Positions 16,475 through 25,344 of a stretch of 51,253 nucleotides of DNA are shown piece after piece (position 1 is the first letter of the stretch; every line of letters starts with the position of its first letter). The stretch is from an uncultured Clostridium sp. (GTDB lineage: Bacteria; Bacillota; Clostridia; Lachnospirales; Lachnospiraceae). Both the position numbers and the translations under genes were made by a program. The DNA is taken from assembly GCA_947644195.1 (NCBI GenBank), contig CANRZB010000026.1, positions 1 through 51,253 on the forward strand. Reading direction: 5' to 3'. The notes under the pieces are model-generated. The model searched no databases. It saw only the letters and a list, made by a program, of their open reading frames with translations, and was not told where the DNA came from.

Positions 16475-18010
16475 TTGTCCGTTACTACAAACGCATTATC
16501 CAAAAACCAAGCGGTTAATCAATCCATAGCTCTGCCAAAATTTCTGTCCATAAAATGGGATATCAACCAATGGCTACGTGTCACAAAAAAACATAGTATT
16601 CTCTCTGCATATAACAAAGAAAGTAATGCCCTTCAAATTTTAGAACTAATTCCCAACAGATTTTACAACAAAAGGCTATGGAAAACTTTACTCCACTTGC
16701 CAGATGACAAACTATTAGTGCCAGAGAGAATTTACCCCATAGAACAAATGCACGTCCTGGTTTTCCCTTATCATACTTCACTCAAAGAATTGGTACGAAC
16801 GAAAGGGATCTCTTTTCCTCAAATAGTACAATTAATCTTGAATCTGTGCGATAGTCTTTTCTGCCTGCATCGTGCCAATATACTACATGGAGATATCAGT
16901 GTAGACAATATTTATCTAACTGACAATAAGCAATTCATCCTGGGAGATTTCTCAGAATCCTATTTCTTGGATAAAACTATATCACTATCTAAAAAGCCTC
17001 CCTCTACTTCCATGAGCTCTTACCATGATAAAAAAGCTATTTCCACTCAGACAGATTTGACTTCTCTTGGCAAATTATTTTATCAACTCTGTAATCATGG
17101 AAATCCCCTGCTGGAAAACGACAGCCATCTTTCTCTGGTAGATCTACCAATCTTCCAAACAGATCCAGATCTATTAGAAACCTTTCTTCCCATCTTATCT
17201 AAATTACTTACTAAAAATTCTATGGAACAATATGCTGATCTTCTTTCTTTCCAGAAGGACCTAAAAACTTTGTCTTTACAGCGTATGGAACAAGTGAATT
17301 ATCAATTATTTCTGCCTGAGGAAACTCATGTGTTTCACCAGACTATAACCAGACAGGAAACTGAACCAAAATCTAATATTTGCCATTTTTTCTTTTCTAT
17401 TCCATTCATCCTTTTGTCGGCGGTAACATTTATTCTGTTACTCTTTCTGCTACTATGGCCTCATTTTATGGATTCGGGAAAAAATATGATACCTACAAAA
17501 TCCAATACAAACCATGCTACAATTTCTTCAGGCGCTGCCATTACCGCCACAACGATATCTCCTGCCTCTGCACATCCTATTTTAGATATTGCCAATCAAA
17601 ATCTTACCTTACTAACCCCTGACCTATGGAATAACCAACTTAAAGAGGAAATCTATGTATTATTGGCAGAAGAAAATGAAATTTCCGATCTGTCTACTCT
17701 GACAGCACTTCCCAATTTGCGGGAAATTTATCTCAGTAATAATCAGATTTCCGATCTTCAATCTCTTGCATCCTTGCCAAACCTGGAGATCGCTGTTTTA
17801 TCGGATAATTATTGTAACAACCTATCCGGACTTGAGGAATTAGACCATCTGCGCTTTTTAGATTTATCCGGGAATCAGAAACTAGAAAATATCGACCCTC
17901 TATTCCATCTTGCTTCTCTGGAAACTTTAATTTTAACTGACACTTCCCTATCCAAAAATTCTATCGAAGCACTTCAACAATCCCTACCGGATTGCAACAT
18001 CATATTTTAA
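16475..18010 (+). CDS. Transmembrane protein kinase-like protein with extracellular leucine-rich repeats
   Basis: The protein has 511 residues; the TTG at 16475 follows AAAGGAGG with 5-base spacing (an earlier in-frame ATG lies inside the preceding gene). Residues ~30-290 form a protein-kinase-like domain. It has the catalytic loop 'HGDISVDNIYL' with D140 and N145, and 'GDFSES' with D158 in the DFG position. The beta-3 lysine site reads 'NALQILELI', with Q54 where Lys is expected, and no glycine-rich loop is evident. Residues ~309-331 are one transmembrane helix, then a Ser/Thr-rich spacer, then about five leucine-rich repeats (~380-505) of the 'LPNLREIYLSNNQISDL' type. With no signal peptide, the kinase should be inside and the LRR outside, the same topology as PASTA kinases. 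It may be a divergent kinase or a pseudokinase. It sits between two secreted-protein genes. Confidence 0.75.
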   Translation: MSVTTNALSKNQAVNQSIALPKFLSIKWDINQWLRVTKKHSILSAYNKESNALQILELIPNRFYNKRLWKTLLHLPDDKLLVPERIYPIEQMHVLVFPYHTSLKELVRTKGISFPQIVQLILNLCDSLFCLHRANILHGDISVDNIYLTDNKQFILGDFSESYFLDKTISLSKKPPSTSMSSYHDKKAISTQTDLTSLGKLFYQLCNHGNPLLENDSHLSLVDLPIFQTDPDLLETFLPILSKLLTKNSMEQYADLLSFQKDLKTLSLQRMEQVNYQLFLPEETHVFHQTITRQETEPKSNICHFFFSIPFILLSAVTFILLLFLLLWPHFMDSGKNMIPTKSNTNHATISSGAAITATTISPASAHPILDIANQNLTLLTPDLWNNQLKEEIYVLLAEENEISDLSTLTALPNLREIYLSNNQISDLQSLASLPNLEIAVLSDNYCNNLSGLEELDHLRFLDLSGNQKLENIDPLFHLASLETLILTDTSLSKNSIEALQQSLPDCNIIF

Positions 18011-18030
18011 CGAAAGGACTCTGATACACT

Positions 18031-20469
18031 ATGACATTCCATATCAAATATTTATCTCGATCTCTGAATGGTTTAATAATTACTGCCATTACATTATTCT
18101 GTATTATTTGTCTTCTTCCCGTGACCAGTCATGCAAAAACTGCCAGGCTTACATGGAAAAAAGAACGTTCTTCCATTGAAATCGGACAATCTTTTCGATA
18201 CCGAATCAAACACTGCCCCAAAAAAGCAAAGGTACAGTTTTCTTCCAGCCATACCTCACGGGCTACCATTCATCCAAAAACAGGATTATTTCGGGCAAAG
18301 AAATCAGGAAATGTAGTAATTACAGCAAAGATATTTCAGAAGCGAAAAAAAACAAAACGACTGAAAACCAGAATTCGGATCATCAAAAAAAGTAAAATTA
18401 CTAAGAAAAATACCACGTCCGATCTACCGAAAAAAGTCTCAAAAAAAGAATCTACCTCTGATCCATCTAGAATAGTAACCAATGCTACATTTACTGTGGC
18501 AGAATCTATTCATCCCTGGAATCATTCTATTATCCTTTATAGCAACCGCATATTACTCCAATCTGAAGTTCAGGGCACAAGCCTGTCTCTGATGCAACAT
18601 ACTACCGATACCCCAACAAAGAAAGACCTTGGCTTAACTGCATATTTTCACTCACTTTCTGACGATGGAAAATCTGTGACATACCTGCTAAATGAGGATT
18701 CTACCCGCAAGATGTGTCCTGGAAACGGGACATTTGACGGTGAATACCTCATTACCAGCGACTTTTTCCAAAAGCCCTTACGCACCAGATATCAAGAACG
18801 ATTAAGTTTCCATTGTGTGAACGGATTCGTGCTCGATTCTCAACAAAAATCCCTGCCTCAAGTTTCTGTCAAATTATATTCGGAGAATGGGAATATCCTT
18901 GTCGCAGAAACCATGACAGACCAAAATGGATACTATCAATTTCAAAATATCTCAAAAAAGAATGTAATGCTAACAGCAGAATTAGAAGGTTATAATCGTT
19001 ATTCCCTTCCCTCTCTACATCCAATCAATCAGAATATATGCCAAAATATTATTTTGCATCCCTCTTCCACAAAAGATCTGGCTGTTACCTGCCAAATCTT
19101 AGACGAACAAAATCGACCGATTACTGATACAGCCGTAGTGCTAACGACAGAAAGTAACATTACCTCTGACGGAGGCCTTCTTAATGCAAACCAAAAACCA
19201 GGACAATTATTTTTAAAAGGATTTGTCGATTCTAAGGGAACCATTCAATTTGCGAATGAAAATTCTATTTCCGGCAAGGGTTACACTAAAATCAAGCATT
19301 ATTATGATCAATCCTTGCCAGAATACTGTGAAAAAAAGATACCAATATCTGATTCTGTGATTTGTGATCCCTCTTATTCTCTCAATCGTCAGGTAAACTA
19401 TGTACTCCTTGTCTTTCCAAAAACAGATGGTTCCCGTATGCCAAGAGATTATGAAATGACTTCCTTTTCATTTTCTTTTGCCCCTCTGCTCTCTAATCAC
19501 CTGCTGGTGCAAGTCCATTTACGGAAGCTCCCTTCCACATCTGCCGAAAAACTATCCATTTTAGCAAATGATTTGGACATACTACCCAGCAATTATCACT
19601 ATACACTTTTTGATGAAAATGGCCATATGTTATTTCAGACCAACCTATCTCCCTTATCCGAAAATCAAGAACAGGATTATTCCAAACAATTAATTTTAGC
19701 ACTACAGGATCAAGAGATCTGTCTGCATAACGGTAATTATTTCGCCGCTGTTACCGCAAATTCCTCTACCGATAGCGTTTGTTCTGCTGTTGCCATTCAG
19801 CCAGTACAAATTGTAAATCAAAAACTATCTGCCACTCATTTTCAGCTTTCCACCTACCGTACCTTGCACGCTCTTGTTTTAGCAGATTATAATTCCAAAC
19901 AAGTAGAACCTGTTTCCTTTATTCTGTACCAAAAATCGGACACCACATGGATACCTATAGGGACCTATGCAACATCTTCCTTTACCGATATATATTCAAA
20001 GCAGAAAGCTTACCTTGATATTCCCGTCACCTTATCAGATGCAACCTATCGTCTCGTGCCTGCCCATCAAAAATATCATATTTCAGCAGGCGCCACTCTA
20101 ACCGTATCATCTGGGCAAACAATCATTACTTCGGTTCCAGAACATCAAATTCATATCAAAAACAATTTGATGGACCCAGAGATCTCCATAACACAGCAAA
20201 TTACATCGGAACTGTTACAATTTTCTCCTCTTGCTCCTATTCAAATTTCCTTTGACCCTGCTTATTATAATTCTTCCACGACCTATCCAAATACTGTTTA
20301 CGCCTATTACCAACCAAATGGAGAATTTACCAGCCTTCTCTTTACAACACCAGGTCTTTCCTCCATTCTCAACACGCCGTCTTCTTTCATCTGTGATCGT
20401 CTGCAGAATGGAACATCTATTTCTACAACACAAATCGCCTATTCCACAACACCATTTTTTGTCACATAA
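18031..20469 (+). CDS. Secreted protein with basic Ig-like and carboxypeptidase-regulatory-like domains
   Basis: The protein has 812 residues; the ATG at 18031 comes after GAAAGGA, 20 bases after the kinase gene. A signal peptide (1-~35, ending 'SHA') precedes a lysine-rich Ig-like domain (~36-115). A Lys/Ser linker follows, then at ~260-340 a carboxypeptidase-regulatory-like fold with 'VNGFVLDSQQKSLPQVSVKLYSE' and 'TDQNGYYQFQNISKK'. A second, weaker copy ('VTCQILDEQNRPITDTAVVL') follows. The remaining ~450 residues are beta-rich and unrecognised. There is no LPXTG motif. It is the third gene of the unit and a plausible ligand, scaffold or adhesin for the kinase-LRR protein. Its 3' end overlaps the convergent pdp gene by 31 bases. 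Confidence 0.65.
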   Translation: MTFHIKYLSRSLNGLIITAITLFCIICLLPVTSHAKTARLTWKKERSSIEIGQSFRYRIKHCPKKAKVQFSSSHTSRATIHPKTGLFRAKKSGNVVITAKIFQKRKKTKRLKTRIRIIKKSKITKKNTTSDLPKKVSKKESTSDPSRIVTNATFTVAESIHPWNHSIILYSNRILLQSEVQGTSLSLMQHTTDTPTKKDLGLTAYFHSLSDDGKSVTYLLNEDSTRKMCPGNGTFDGEYLITSDFFQKPLRTRYQERLSFHCVNGFVLDSQQKSLPQVSVKLYSENGNILVAETMTDQNGYYQFQNISKKNVMLTAELEGYNRYSLPSLHPINQNICQNIILHPSSTKDLAVTCQILDEQNRPITDTAVVLTTESNITSDGGLLNANQKPGQLFLKGFVDSKGTIQFANENSISGKGYTKIKHYYDQSLPEYCEKKIPISDSVICDPSYSLNRQVNYVLLVFPKTDGSRMPRDYEMTSFSFSFAPLLSNHLLVQVHLRKLPSTSAEKLSILANDLDILPSNYHYTLFDENGHMLFQTNLSPLSENQEQDYSKQLILALQDQEICLHNGNYFAAVTANSSTDSVCSAVAIQPVQIVNQKLSATHFQLSTYRTLHALVLADYNSKQVEPVSFILYQKSDTTWIPIGTYATSSFTDIYSKQKAYLDIPVTLSDATYRLVPAHQKYHISAGATLTVSSGQTIITSVPEHQIHIKNNLMDPEISITQQITSELLQFSPLAPIQISFDPAYYNSSTTYPNTVYAYYQPNGEFTSLLFTTPGLSSILNTPSSFICDRLQNGTSISTTQIAYSTTPFFVT

Positions 20470-21758
20470 CCTAAAATTGCTTTCGGCTGTTCCGGTTTAC
20501 AAGAAGAAATTTGGTAGCTTTCTTTTAATTTTTCCAGAGCTGCTTCCGCTTTTTCAAATTCTGAAGTATATACAGTTGCTAAGAGATCTCCTTTTGATAT
20601 CTTATCCCCAGTTTTGTGGTAGAAACGGATTCCGGCTGTCATGTCAATCTGGTCCTCTTTCGTTTCTCGGCCAGCACCTAATAATACAGAAACTTTCCCA
20701 CATTCCTCTGTGTTCATTTGATTGATATATCCATCCTCCCATGCAATCAGATCCCTTTGTACAGCGGCTTTTCCAAATTTTTCAGGATAATAGATATATT
20801 CTGTATCACCACCCTGTGCACGCACCATTTCTACTAATTTTTGAAATGCACTTCCATTCTGTATGACCTGATCCACCATTTGAATACATTGTTCCCTGCT
20901 GCCAATCTCTGCCAACTCCAACATAATTGCTGCAATAGCACGACAAATTTCTACAAAATCATCTGATCCCTTTCCCTGTAACGTTTCAATCGCCTCAACG
21001 ACTTCAATACTATTTCCAACGGTATTGCCTAAAGGAATATCCATATTGGTTAAAATTGCAACGGTTTCCCGTCCAGCTCCCTCACCAATAGCAATCATCT
21101 TCTCTGCTAAAAGCGTTGCCTGTTCCACATCTTTCATAAACGCACCGCTTCCCACCGTCACATCCAGTACAATTTTATCACTTCCTGCCGCCAATTTTTT
21201 ACTCATAATGGAGGAAGCAATTAATGGAATACTATCAACGGTTGCTGTAACATCCCGCAATGCATAAATTTTCTTATCAGCCGGAGCTATACTCGCCGAC
21301 TGTCCCATGACAGCCAATCCAATCTGATTCACTAATTCAAAAAACTTCTTTTCAGGTATTGTCGTCTGTAATCCGGGAATCGCCTCTAACTTATCAACCG
21401 TTCCACCCGTGAAGCCCAATCCACGACCACTCATTTTAGCCACTTTTCCACCACATGCTGCAACAATGGGTGCTACCGCCAGCGTTACTTTATCTCCCAC
21501 TCCTCCTGTACTATGTTTATCCACTTTGATTCCCTGGATTGCCGACAAATCTACCTGATCTCCAGAGTTCGCCATAACTTCAGTAAGGGCTAGCAATTCA
21601 CGATCGGTCATTCCCTGAAAATAAATTGCCATTAACAGGGCAGAGACCGAATAATCTGCTATGCTGCCCTCCACATATCCATTAACAAATTTCTCAATTT
21701 CTTCTCTCGTTAATTCCATACCTTTTTTCTTCTTATCAATGATATCATATAGATTCAT
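20439..21758 (-). CDS. pdp: Pyrimidine-nucleoside phosphorylase
   Basis: This enzyme phosphorolyses uridine, deoxyuridine and thymidine to the base and (deoxy)ribose-1-phosphate. The 439-residue protein has the N-terminal helical domain with 'LTREEIEKFVNGYVEG', the phosphate site 'KHSTGGVGDKVTL', 'MSGRGLGFTGGTVDKLEAIPG' and 'AADKKIYALRDVTATV'-type segments. The start is taken as the second of two adjacent ATGs (21758), with GGAGG six bases upstream. cdd lies upstream on the same strand, so cytidine is deaminated by Cdd and the product split by Pdp. Its 3' end overlaps the convergent surface-protein gene by 31 bp with no room for a separate terminator. Confidence 0.96.
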   Translation of the reverse strand: MNLYDIIDKKKKGMELTREEIEKFVNGYVEGSIADYSVSALLMAIYFQGMTDRELLALTEVMANSGDQVDLSAIQGIKVDKHSTGGVGDKVTLAVAPIVAACGGKVAKMSGRGLGFTGGTVDKLEAIPGLQTTIPEKKFFELVNQIGLAVMGQSASIAPADKKIYALRDVTATVDSIPLIASSIMSKKLAAGSDKIVLDVTVGSGAFMKDVEQATLLAEKMIAIGEGAGRETVAILTNMDIPLGNTVGNSIEVVEAIETLQGKGSDDFVEICRAIAAIMLELAEIGSREQCIQMVDQVIQNGSAFQKLVEMVRAQGGDTEYIYYPEKFGKAAVQRDLIAWEDGYINQMNTEECGKVSVLLGAGRETKEDQIDMTAGIRFYHKTGDKISKGDLLATVYTSEFEKAEAALEKLKESYQISSCKPEQPKAILGYVTKNGVVE

Positions 21759-21828
21759 CATTATCCTCCGTTCTCTATAACAATAACAAAATCCACCATC
21801 CATAGAATAAACTAAATAGATAATTCCA

Positions 21829-22020
21829 TTTATCAAATATCAGCTGATCAAGACACGAGTGTCTTGTCTCGTTGATAATTAGGCAAACCAACTTGTCAAT
21901 TTGCACATCTGCTACGTTGAATTTTCTAACCGTAGCCACCGCTACGCTGTCGAAAATTCGCCTTGCAGATGAACAAATATACCTGCGTTGTTTTATCAAA
22001 TATCAACGAGATAAGACACT
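21829..22020. repeat. Palindromic (MITE- or REP-like) element between cdd and pdp
   Basis: Nineteen-base arms at 21858-21876 and 22002-22020 are inverted copies with one mismatch. Between them the sequence continues as an imperfect palindrome: GAATTTTC (21919-21926) with GAAAATTC (21952-21959), and CGTAGC (21931-21936) with GCTACG (21941-21946), centred on CACC. A 14-bp direct repeat TTTATCAAATATCA occurs at 21829-21842 and 21992-22005. The right arm supplies the last five codons and the stop of cdd. The size and structure fit a non-autonomous mobile repeat; no second copy was noticed in this window. Confidence 0.65.
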
Positions 22021-22413
22021 AGGCCCAAATCCTAATGGTAAAAGTTCCTTTAAATAATACACTTGATAGGAGCCATCCTCTTTTCCCAAAATAATTTCAA
22101 ATGTATCTGGATCACAAAACTCCATCATCACCTGCCTGCATACTCCACAAGGCGGGCAAATTTCATCCGCCTTTGTTTTTCCACCCACTATGGCTATTCT
22201 GCGAAATTTCTTATTTCCATCACTAACTGCCTGGAAAAAGGCGGTACGCTCTGCACAATTTGTCGCGGTATAACCTGCATTTTCCACATTACATCCACAA
22301 TAAACAGTCCCATTCTCCGCTTCTAAACAGGCACCTACCTTAAAATTTGAATAGGGTGCATATGCTTTTTCACGTACTTTGATTGCTTCTCGAACAAGAT
22401 CTTTATTATCCAT
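22003..22413 (-). CDS. cdd: Cytidine deaminase
   Basis: Cdd hydrolyses cytidine and deoxycytidine to uridine and deoxyuridine. The 136-residue protein, the usual tetrameric-type length, shows 'YSNFKVGACLEA', 'GCNVENAGYTATNCAERTA' with zinc ligand C53 and catalytic E55, and 'PPCGVCRQ' with the other two zinc cysteines, C89 and C92. The core ends with the typical 'LLPLGFGP'; the following 'SVLSR' and stop codon are encoded by the terminal arm of the palindromic element. The enzyme should still be functional. It is upstream of pdp on the same strand. Confidence 0.96.
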   Translation of the reverse strand: MDNKDLVREAIKVREKAYAPYSNFKVGACLEAENGTVYCGCNVENAGYTATNCAERTAFFQAVSDGNKKFRRIAIVGGKTKADEICPPCGVCRQVMMEFCDPDTFEIILGKEDGSYQVYYLKELLPLGFGPSVLSR

Positions 22414-22688
22414 TTCGTTTTCCCCTTTCCTATAACTTTTGTAATTTTATTTGTAAGATTTTTTTCACTATTTTATTCTTTATTCTTCAATACTTTCATG
22501 TTATAGTTATAATACATTCAGGCAATAATAGTACTGTGATAAGATTAGCGTAACAAAAAATAATTGGAATGTCAAAGATCTCTATCTTCATTCTATTTAT
22601 TAGGAACCTGTTTCGTCAATAGAAGTATTTTACCAGGTTTGCTTATCATGTTATTATAATAAATTTATATTACAGAATGGAGACTGTT

Positions 22689-23705
22689 ATGAAATTATTA
22701 ACAATTACAATTCCTTGCTACAATTCACAGGAATATATGTCCCATGCGATTGAATCTGCATTGGTTGGGGGAGAAGAAATAGAACTGATTATTGTAGATG
22801 ATGGTTCCAAAGATGATACACTAAAAATTGCAAAAGAATATGAAGAAAAATATCCAAGTATTGTTCGGGTGATCCATAAAGAGAATGGAGGACATGGTTC
22901 TGCTGTCAATACTGGAATTGCTAATGCGACCGGATTATATTTTAAGGTTTTAGATAGCGATGATTGGCTAGATGCCACCAGCCTGCAAAAAATTGTCAAA
23001 TTTCTTCAGGAAGTTGTAATGGATTCCGTATCCTTGGATATGTTGATTTCCAATTATGTGTATGAAAAGCCAAGCATCCACAAACGAAAGGTTATAAAAT
23101 ATACATCTGCAATACCATCTGGTCGGTTTTTTACCTGGAATGATGCCAAACATTTTAAGATGAGCCAAAATTTATTAATGCATTCCATCATATATAGGAC
23201 AAAAATATTGAGAGATTGTCATTTACATTTACCAGAGCATACTTTTTATGTGGACAACCTTTATGCCTATACTCCACTACCACTGATTAAAAAGATGTAT
23301 TATCTGGATTTGGATTTCTATCGGTATTATATTGGAAGAGAAGACCAATCTGTCAATGAAACTATTATGACAAACCGAATTGACCAACAAATTAAAGTAA
23401 CCAAATTAGTAATAGACTCCCACAATCTATCAAATATACGAAATAGAAAACTAAGGGATTATATGATTAAATATCTGGCTATGTTAATGATCGTCAGCTC
23501 TGCACTCTTGGTAAACAGTGGATTGCCAGAAAATTTAGAAAAACGTGATGAGCTCTGGGCTTATCTCAAAAACAGAAACAAATCTGTTTACCGAATTATT
23601 ACACACCGTAAATTAGGCTATCCACTACAATTTAAGAAAAAATTTGGACAAAAAATAATTATCTGGGGATATCATTTTTATAACCGTGTCTATGGATTTA
23701 ATTAA
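22689..23705 (+). CDS. Family 2 glycosyltransferase
   Basis: The protein has 338 residues; the ATG at 22689 follows GGAG at 22679-22682. The GT-A fold is evident from 'LTITIPCYNSQEYMSHAIESAL', 'VDDGSKDDT' (36-44) and the metal-binding DxD in 'LDSDDWLD' (88-95). After ~240 residues comes a basic C-terminal part with no transmembrane helix. Such stand-alone GT2 enzymes usually decorate cell-wall or capsular polymers or lipids; donor and acceptor are unknown. It is alone on the plus strand between cdd and the DUF4446-parB group, ending at a bidirectional terminator. Confidence 0.9.
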   Translation: MKLLTITIPCYNSQEYMSHAIESALVGGEEIELIIVDDGSKDDTLKIAKEYEEKYPSIVRVIHKENGGHGSAVNTGIANATGLYFKVLDSDDWLDATSLQKIVKFLQEVVMDSVSLDMLISNYVYEKPSIHKRKVIKYTSAIPSGRFFTWNDAKHFKMSQNLLMHSIIYRTKILRDCHLHLPEHTFYVDNLYAYTPLPLIKKMYYLDLDFYRYYIGREDQSVNETIMTNRIDQQIKVTKLVIDSHNLSNIRNRKLRDYMIKYLAMLMIVSSALLVNSGLPENLEKRDELWAYLKNRNKSVYRIITHRKLGYPLQFKKKFGQKIIIWGYHFYNRVYGFN

Positions 23706-23742
23706 ACACACCAAATTTATCAAAAATCTTTTCTCTTTTTGA

Positions 23743-23788
23743 AACAAATGCAAGGCAAACTTATCTCCTTCGTTGCCTTGCATTTGTT
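23743..23788. terminator. Bidirectional terminator between GT2 and DUF4446 genes
   Basis: AACAAATGCAAGGCAA (23743-23758) and TTGCCTTGCATTTGTT (23773-23788) form a perfect 16-bp stem with a 14-nt loop between two convergent genes. T-rich sequence follows on the plus strand and A/T-rich sequence on the other. Confidence 0.85.
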
Positions 23789-23831
23789 ATTTCTATTTCA
23801 TTCTTCGTATTGAAATTCTTATTAACTCTAT

Positions 23832-24353
23832 TTATTCCACTATTTTCTGTAATCCCATATTTCTCTTAGCTTCCTCTAATGCTTGCTGCTCCTCCTCAGA
23901 CAAAATCACATAAACTTCTCCATTTATTACTTCCTTGGTATAAGTATAGCAACCGTCTTTTGTGCTATGCATAGAATTTAAAATAAAGCCATTATCTTCT
24001 GCTGTTAATAACACTAACACAAAACTTAATTTTCCGCCAATCTCCTTAAAGGCATCGTACTTTACAATACCAATTTTCTGATAAGCAGTTACCAATTGTG
24101 AGTTAATCGCATCCAACTCTTCATAAATATTTTTAACATCAATCTCCAATTGATCTATGGAACGGAACTTTTCTAAAATCGCCGTTTCCATACTTTTTCC
24201 ATCTTCTCCACTCATAAATTGTTTGTATCTTTTTCTTAGACTATGATCTCGTATCATCAAAACAATGGTCATAATAAATAATAATAGAATAATTCCTGCC
24301 ATGCCAATGACTACATATCCTATATCAATTCCAAATTGATCAAAATATTGCAT
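23832..24353 (-). CDS. DUF4446 family membrane protein
   Basis: The protein has 173 residues with one transmembrane helix (~12-33, 'YVVIGMAGIILLLFIMTIVLMI'), a short coiled region ('SMETAILEKFRSIDQLEIDVKNIYEELDAINSQL') and a C-terminal domain with 'QKIGIVKYDAFKEIGGKLSFVLVLL' and 'GFILNSMHSTKDGCYTYTKEV'. This pattern is that of DUF4446, a family commonly found next to parB in Clostridia, whose function is unknown. It lies 55 bases downstream of parB on the same strand, probably cotranscribed, and ends at the bidirectional terminator. Confidence 0.88.
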   Translation of the reverse strand: MQYFDQFGIDIGYVVIGMAGIILLLFIMTIVLMIRDHSLRKRYKQFMSGEDGKSMETAILEKFRSIDQLEIDVKNIYEELDAINSQLVTAYQKIGIVKYDAFKEIGGKLSFVLVLLTAEDNGFILNSMHSTKDGCYTYTKEVINGEVYVILSEEEQQALEEAKRNMGLQKIVE

Positions 24354-24408
24354 TTTATCTACCTTCCTCTTTATGTGTTTTATGTATTTATGATCCAGTA
24401 TCTTACTC

Positions 24409-25329
24409 TCATGAAATCTTTGTCATCATATCCATGATTCGGTCAAATTCATCTGTTGAAAAATATTCAATTTCTATTTTTCCCTTTCCATTTTTCTTCT
24501 GATTTATATTCACCTTTGTTCCAAAAGTATTTTTCAACTTTTCTTCATACTCTTGATAAATTACAGAAATCTGATCATTTTGACTATCCTTTTCTGCTTT
24601 TATTTCCTTAGGAGCAGCCAATACTTTCTTCACTAATTTTTCTGTCTCTCTTACACTCATTCTCTGATCAAAAACTGTTGTGGCTGTTTTATACTGTAAC
24701 TCTTTATCTTCGATCGCCAATAATGCCCTGGCATGTCCTCCTTTTATCTTTTCATCTATAACCATTGCTCTGACTCTTTCATCTAGTTTCAATAATCTCA
24801 AAGAATTAGTCACTGCTGCTCTACTTTTTGAAACTTTTTCCGCAACTTCATCCTGTTTTAACTGATATTCTTCAATTAATTGCTGATATGCTTCTGCTTC
24901 TTCAATAGGATTTAAGTCCTCTCTTTGAATATTTTCAATGAGAGCAATCTCCATCACTTCCTGATCACTATATTCTTTCACTATGGCAGGGACTGTTTTT
25001 AATCCAGCCAAACGAGATGCCCTCCAACGACGCTCTCCTGCTATGATCTGATAAAATCCTTTTTTTCCTTTTTTCAATACCAATGGCTGAATCAAACCAT
25101 GTTGTTTAATAGAATCTGCCAGATCATTCAAAGCGTCTTCATCAAAATTTTTCCTTGGCTGATTTGAATTCGGCTCTATTTTATTGATGTCAATTTGATC
25201 TGTTTCTTTTACTACTTCTTTGACTATTTCTTTGACAACTTCTTTTGTTTTGACCTTCGTATCTTTTCCTGTTGATTTTTCTACTTCTGGAATCAATGCA
25301 TCAATTCCTTTTCCTAATCCTCTAGCCAT
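24409..25329 (-). CDS. parB: Chromosome-partitioning protein ParB (Spo0J)
   Basis: ParB is a CTP-dependent DNA clamp that loads at parS and spreads, recruiting SMC/condensin. The 306-residue protein begins with the ParA-contacting 'MARGLGKGIDALIP'. A Lys/Glu/Val-rich linker (~25-43) follows, then the CTP-binding region with 'QPRKNF' and GERRWRA (98-104), then the parS-binding helix-turn-helix 'LKQDEVAEKVSKSRAAVTNSLRLLKL' and a C-terminal dimerisation domain. The ATG at 25329 has GGAGG just upstream; a TTG at 25341 overlaps that site and is less likely. It follows parA by 15 bases. Confidence 0.96.
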   Translation of the reverse strand: MARGLGKGIDALIPEVEKSTGKDTKVKTKEVVKEIVKEVVKETDQIDINKIEPNSNQPRKNFDEDALNDLADSIKQHGLIQPLVLKKGKKGFYQIIAGERRWRASRLAGLKTVPAIVKEYSDQEVMEIALIENIQREDLNPIEEAEAYQQLIEEYQLKQDEVAEKVSKSRAAVTNSLRLLKLDERVRAMVIDEKIKGGHARALLAIEDKELQYKTATTVFDQRMSVRETEKLVKKVLAAPKEIKAEKDSQNDQISVIYQEYEEKLKNTFGTKVNINQKKNGKGKIEIEYFSTDEFDRIMDMMTKIS

Positions 25330-25344
25330 TTTTTCCTCCAATCA

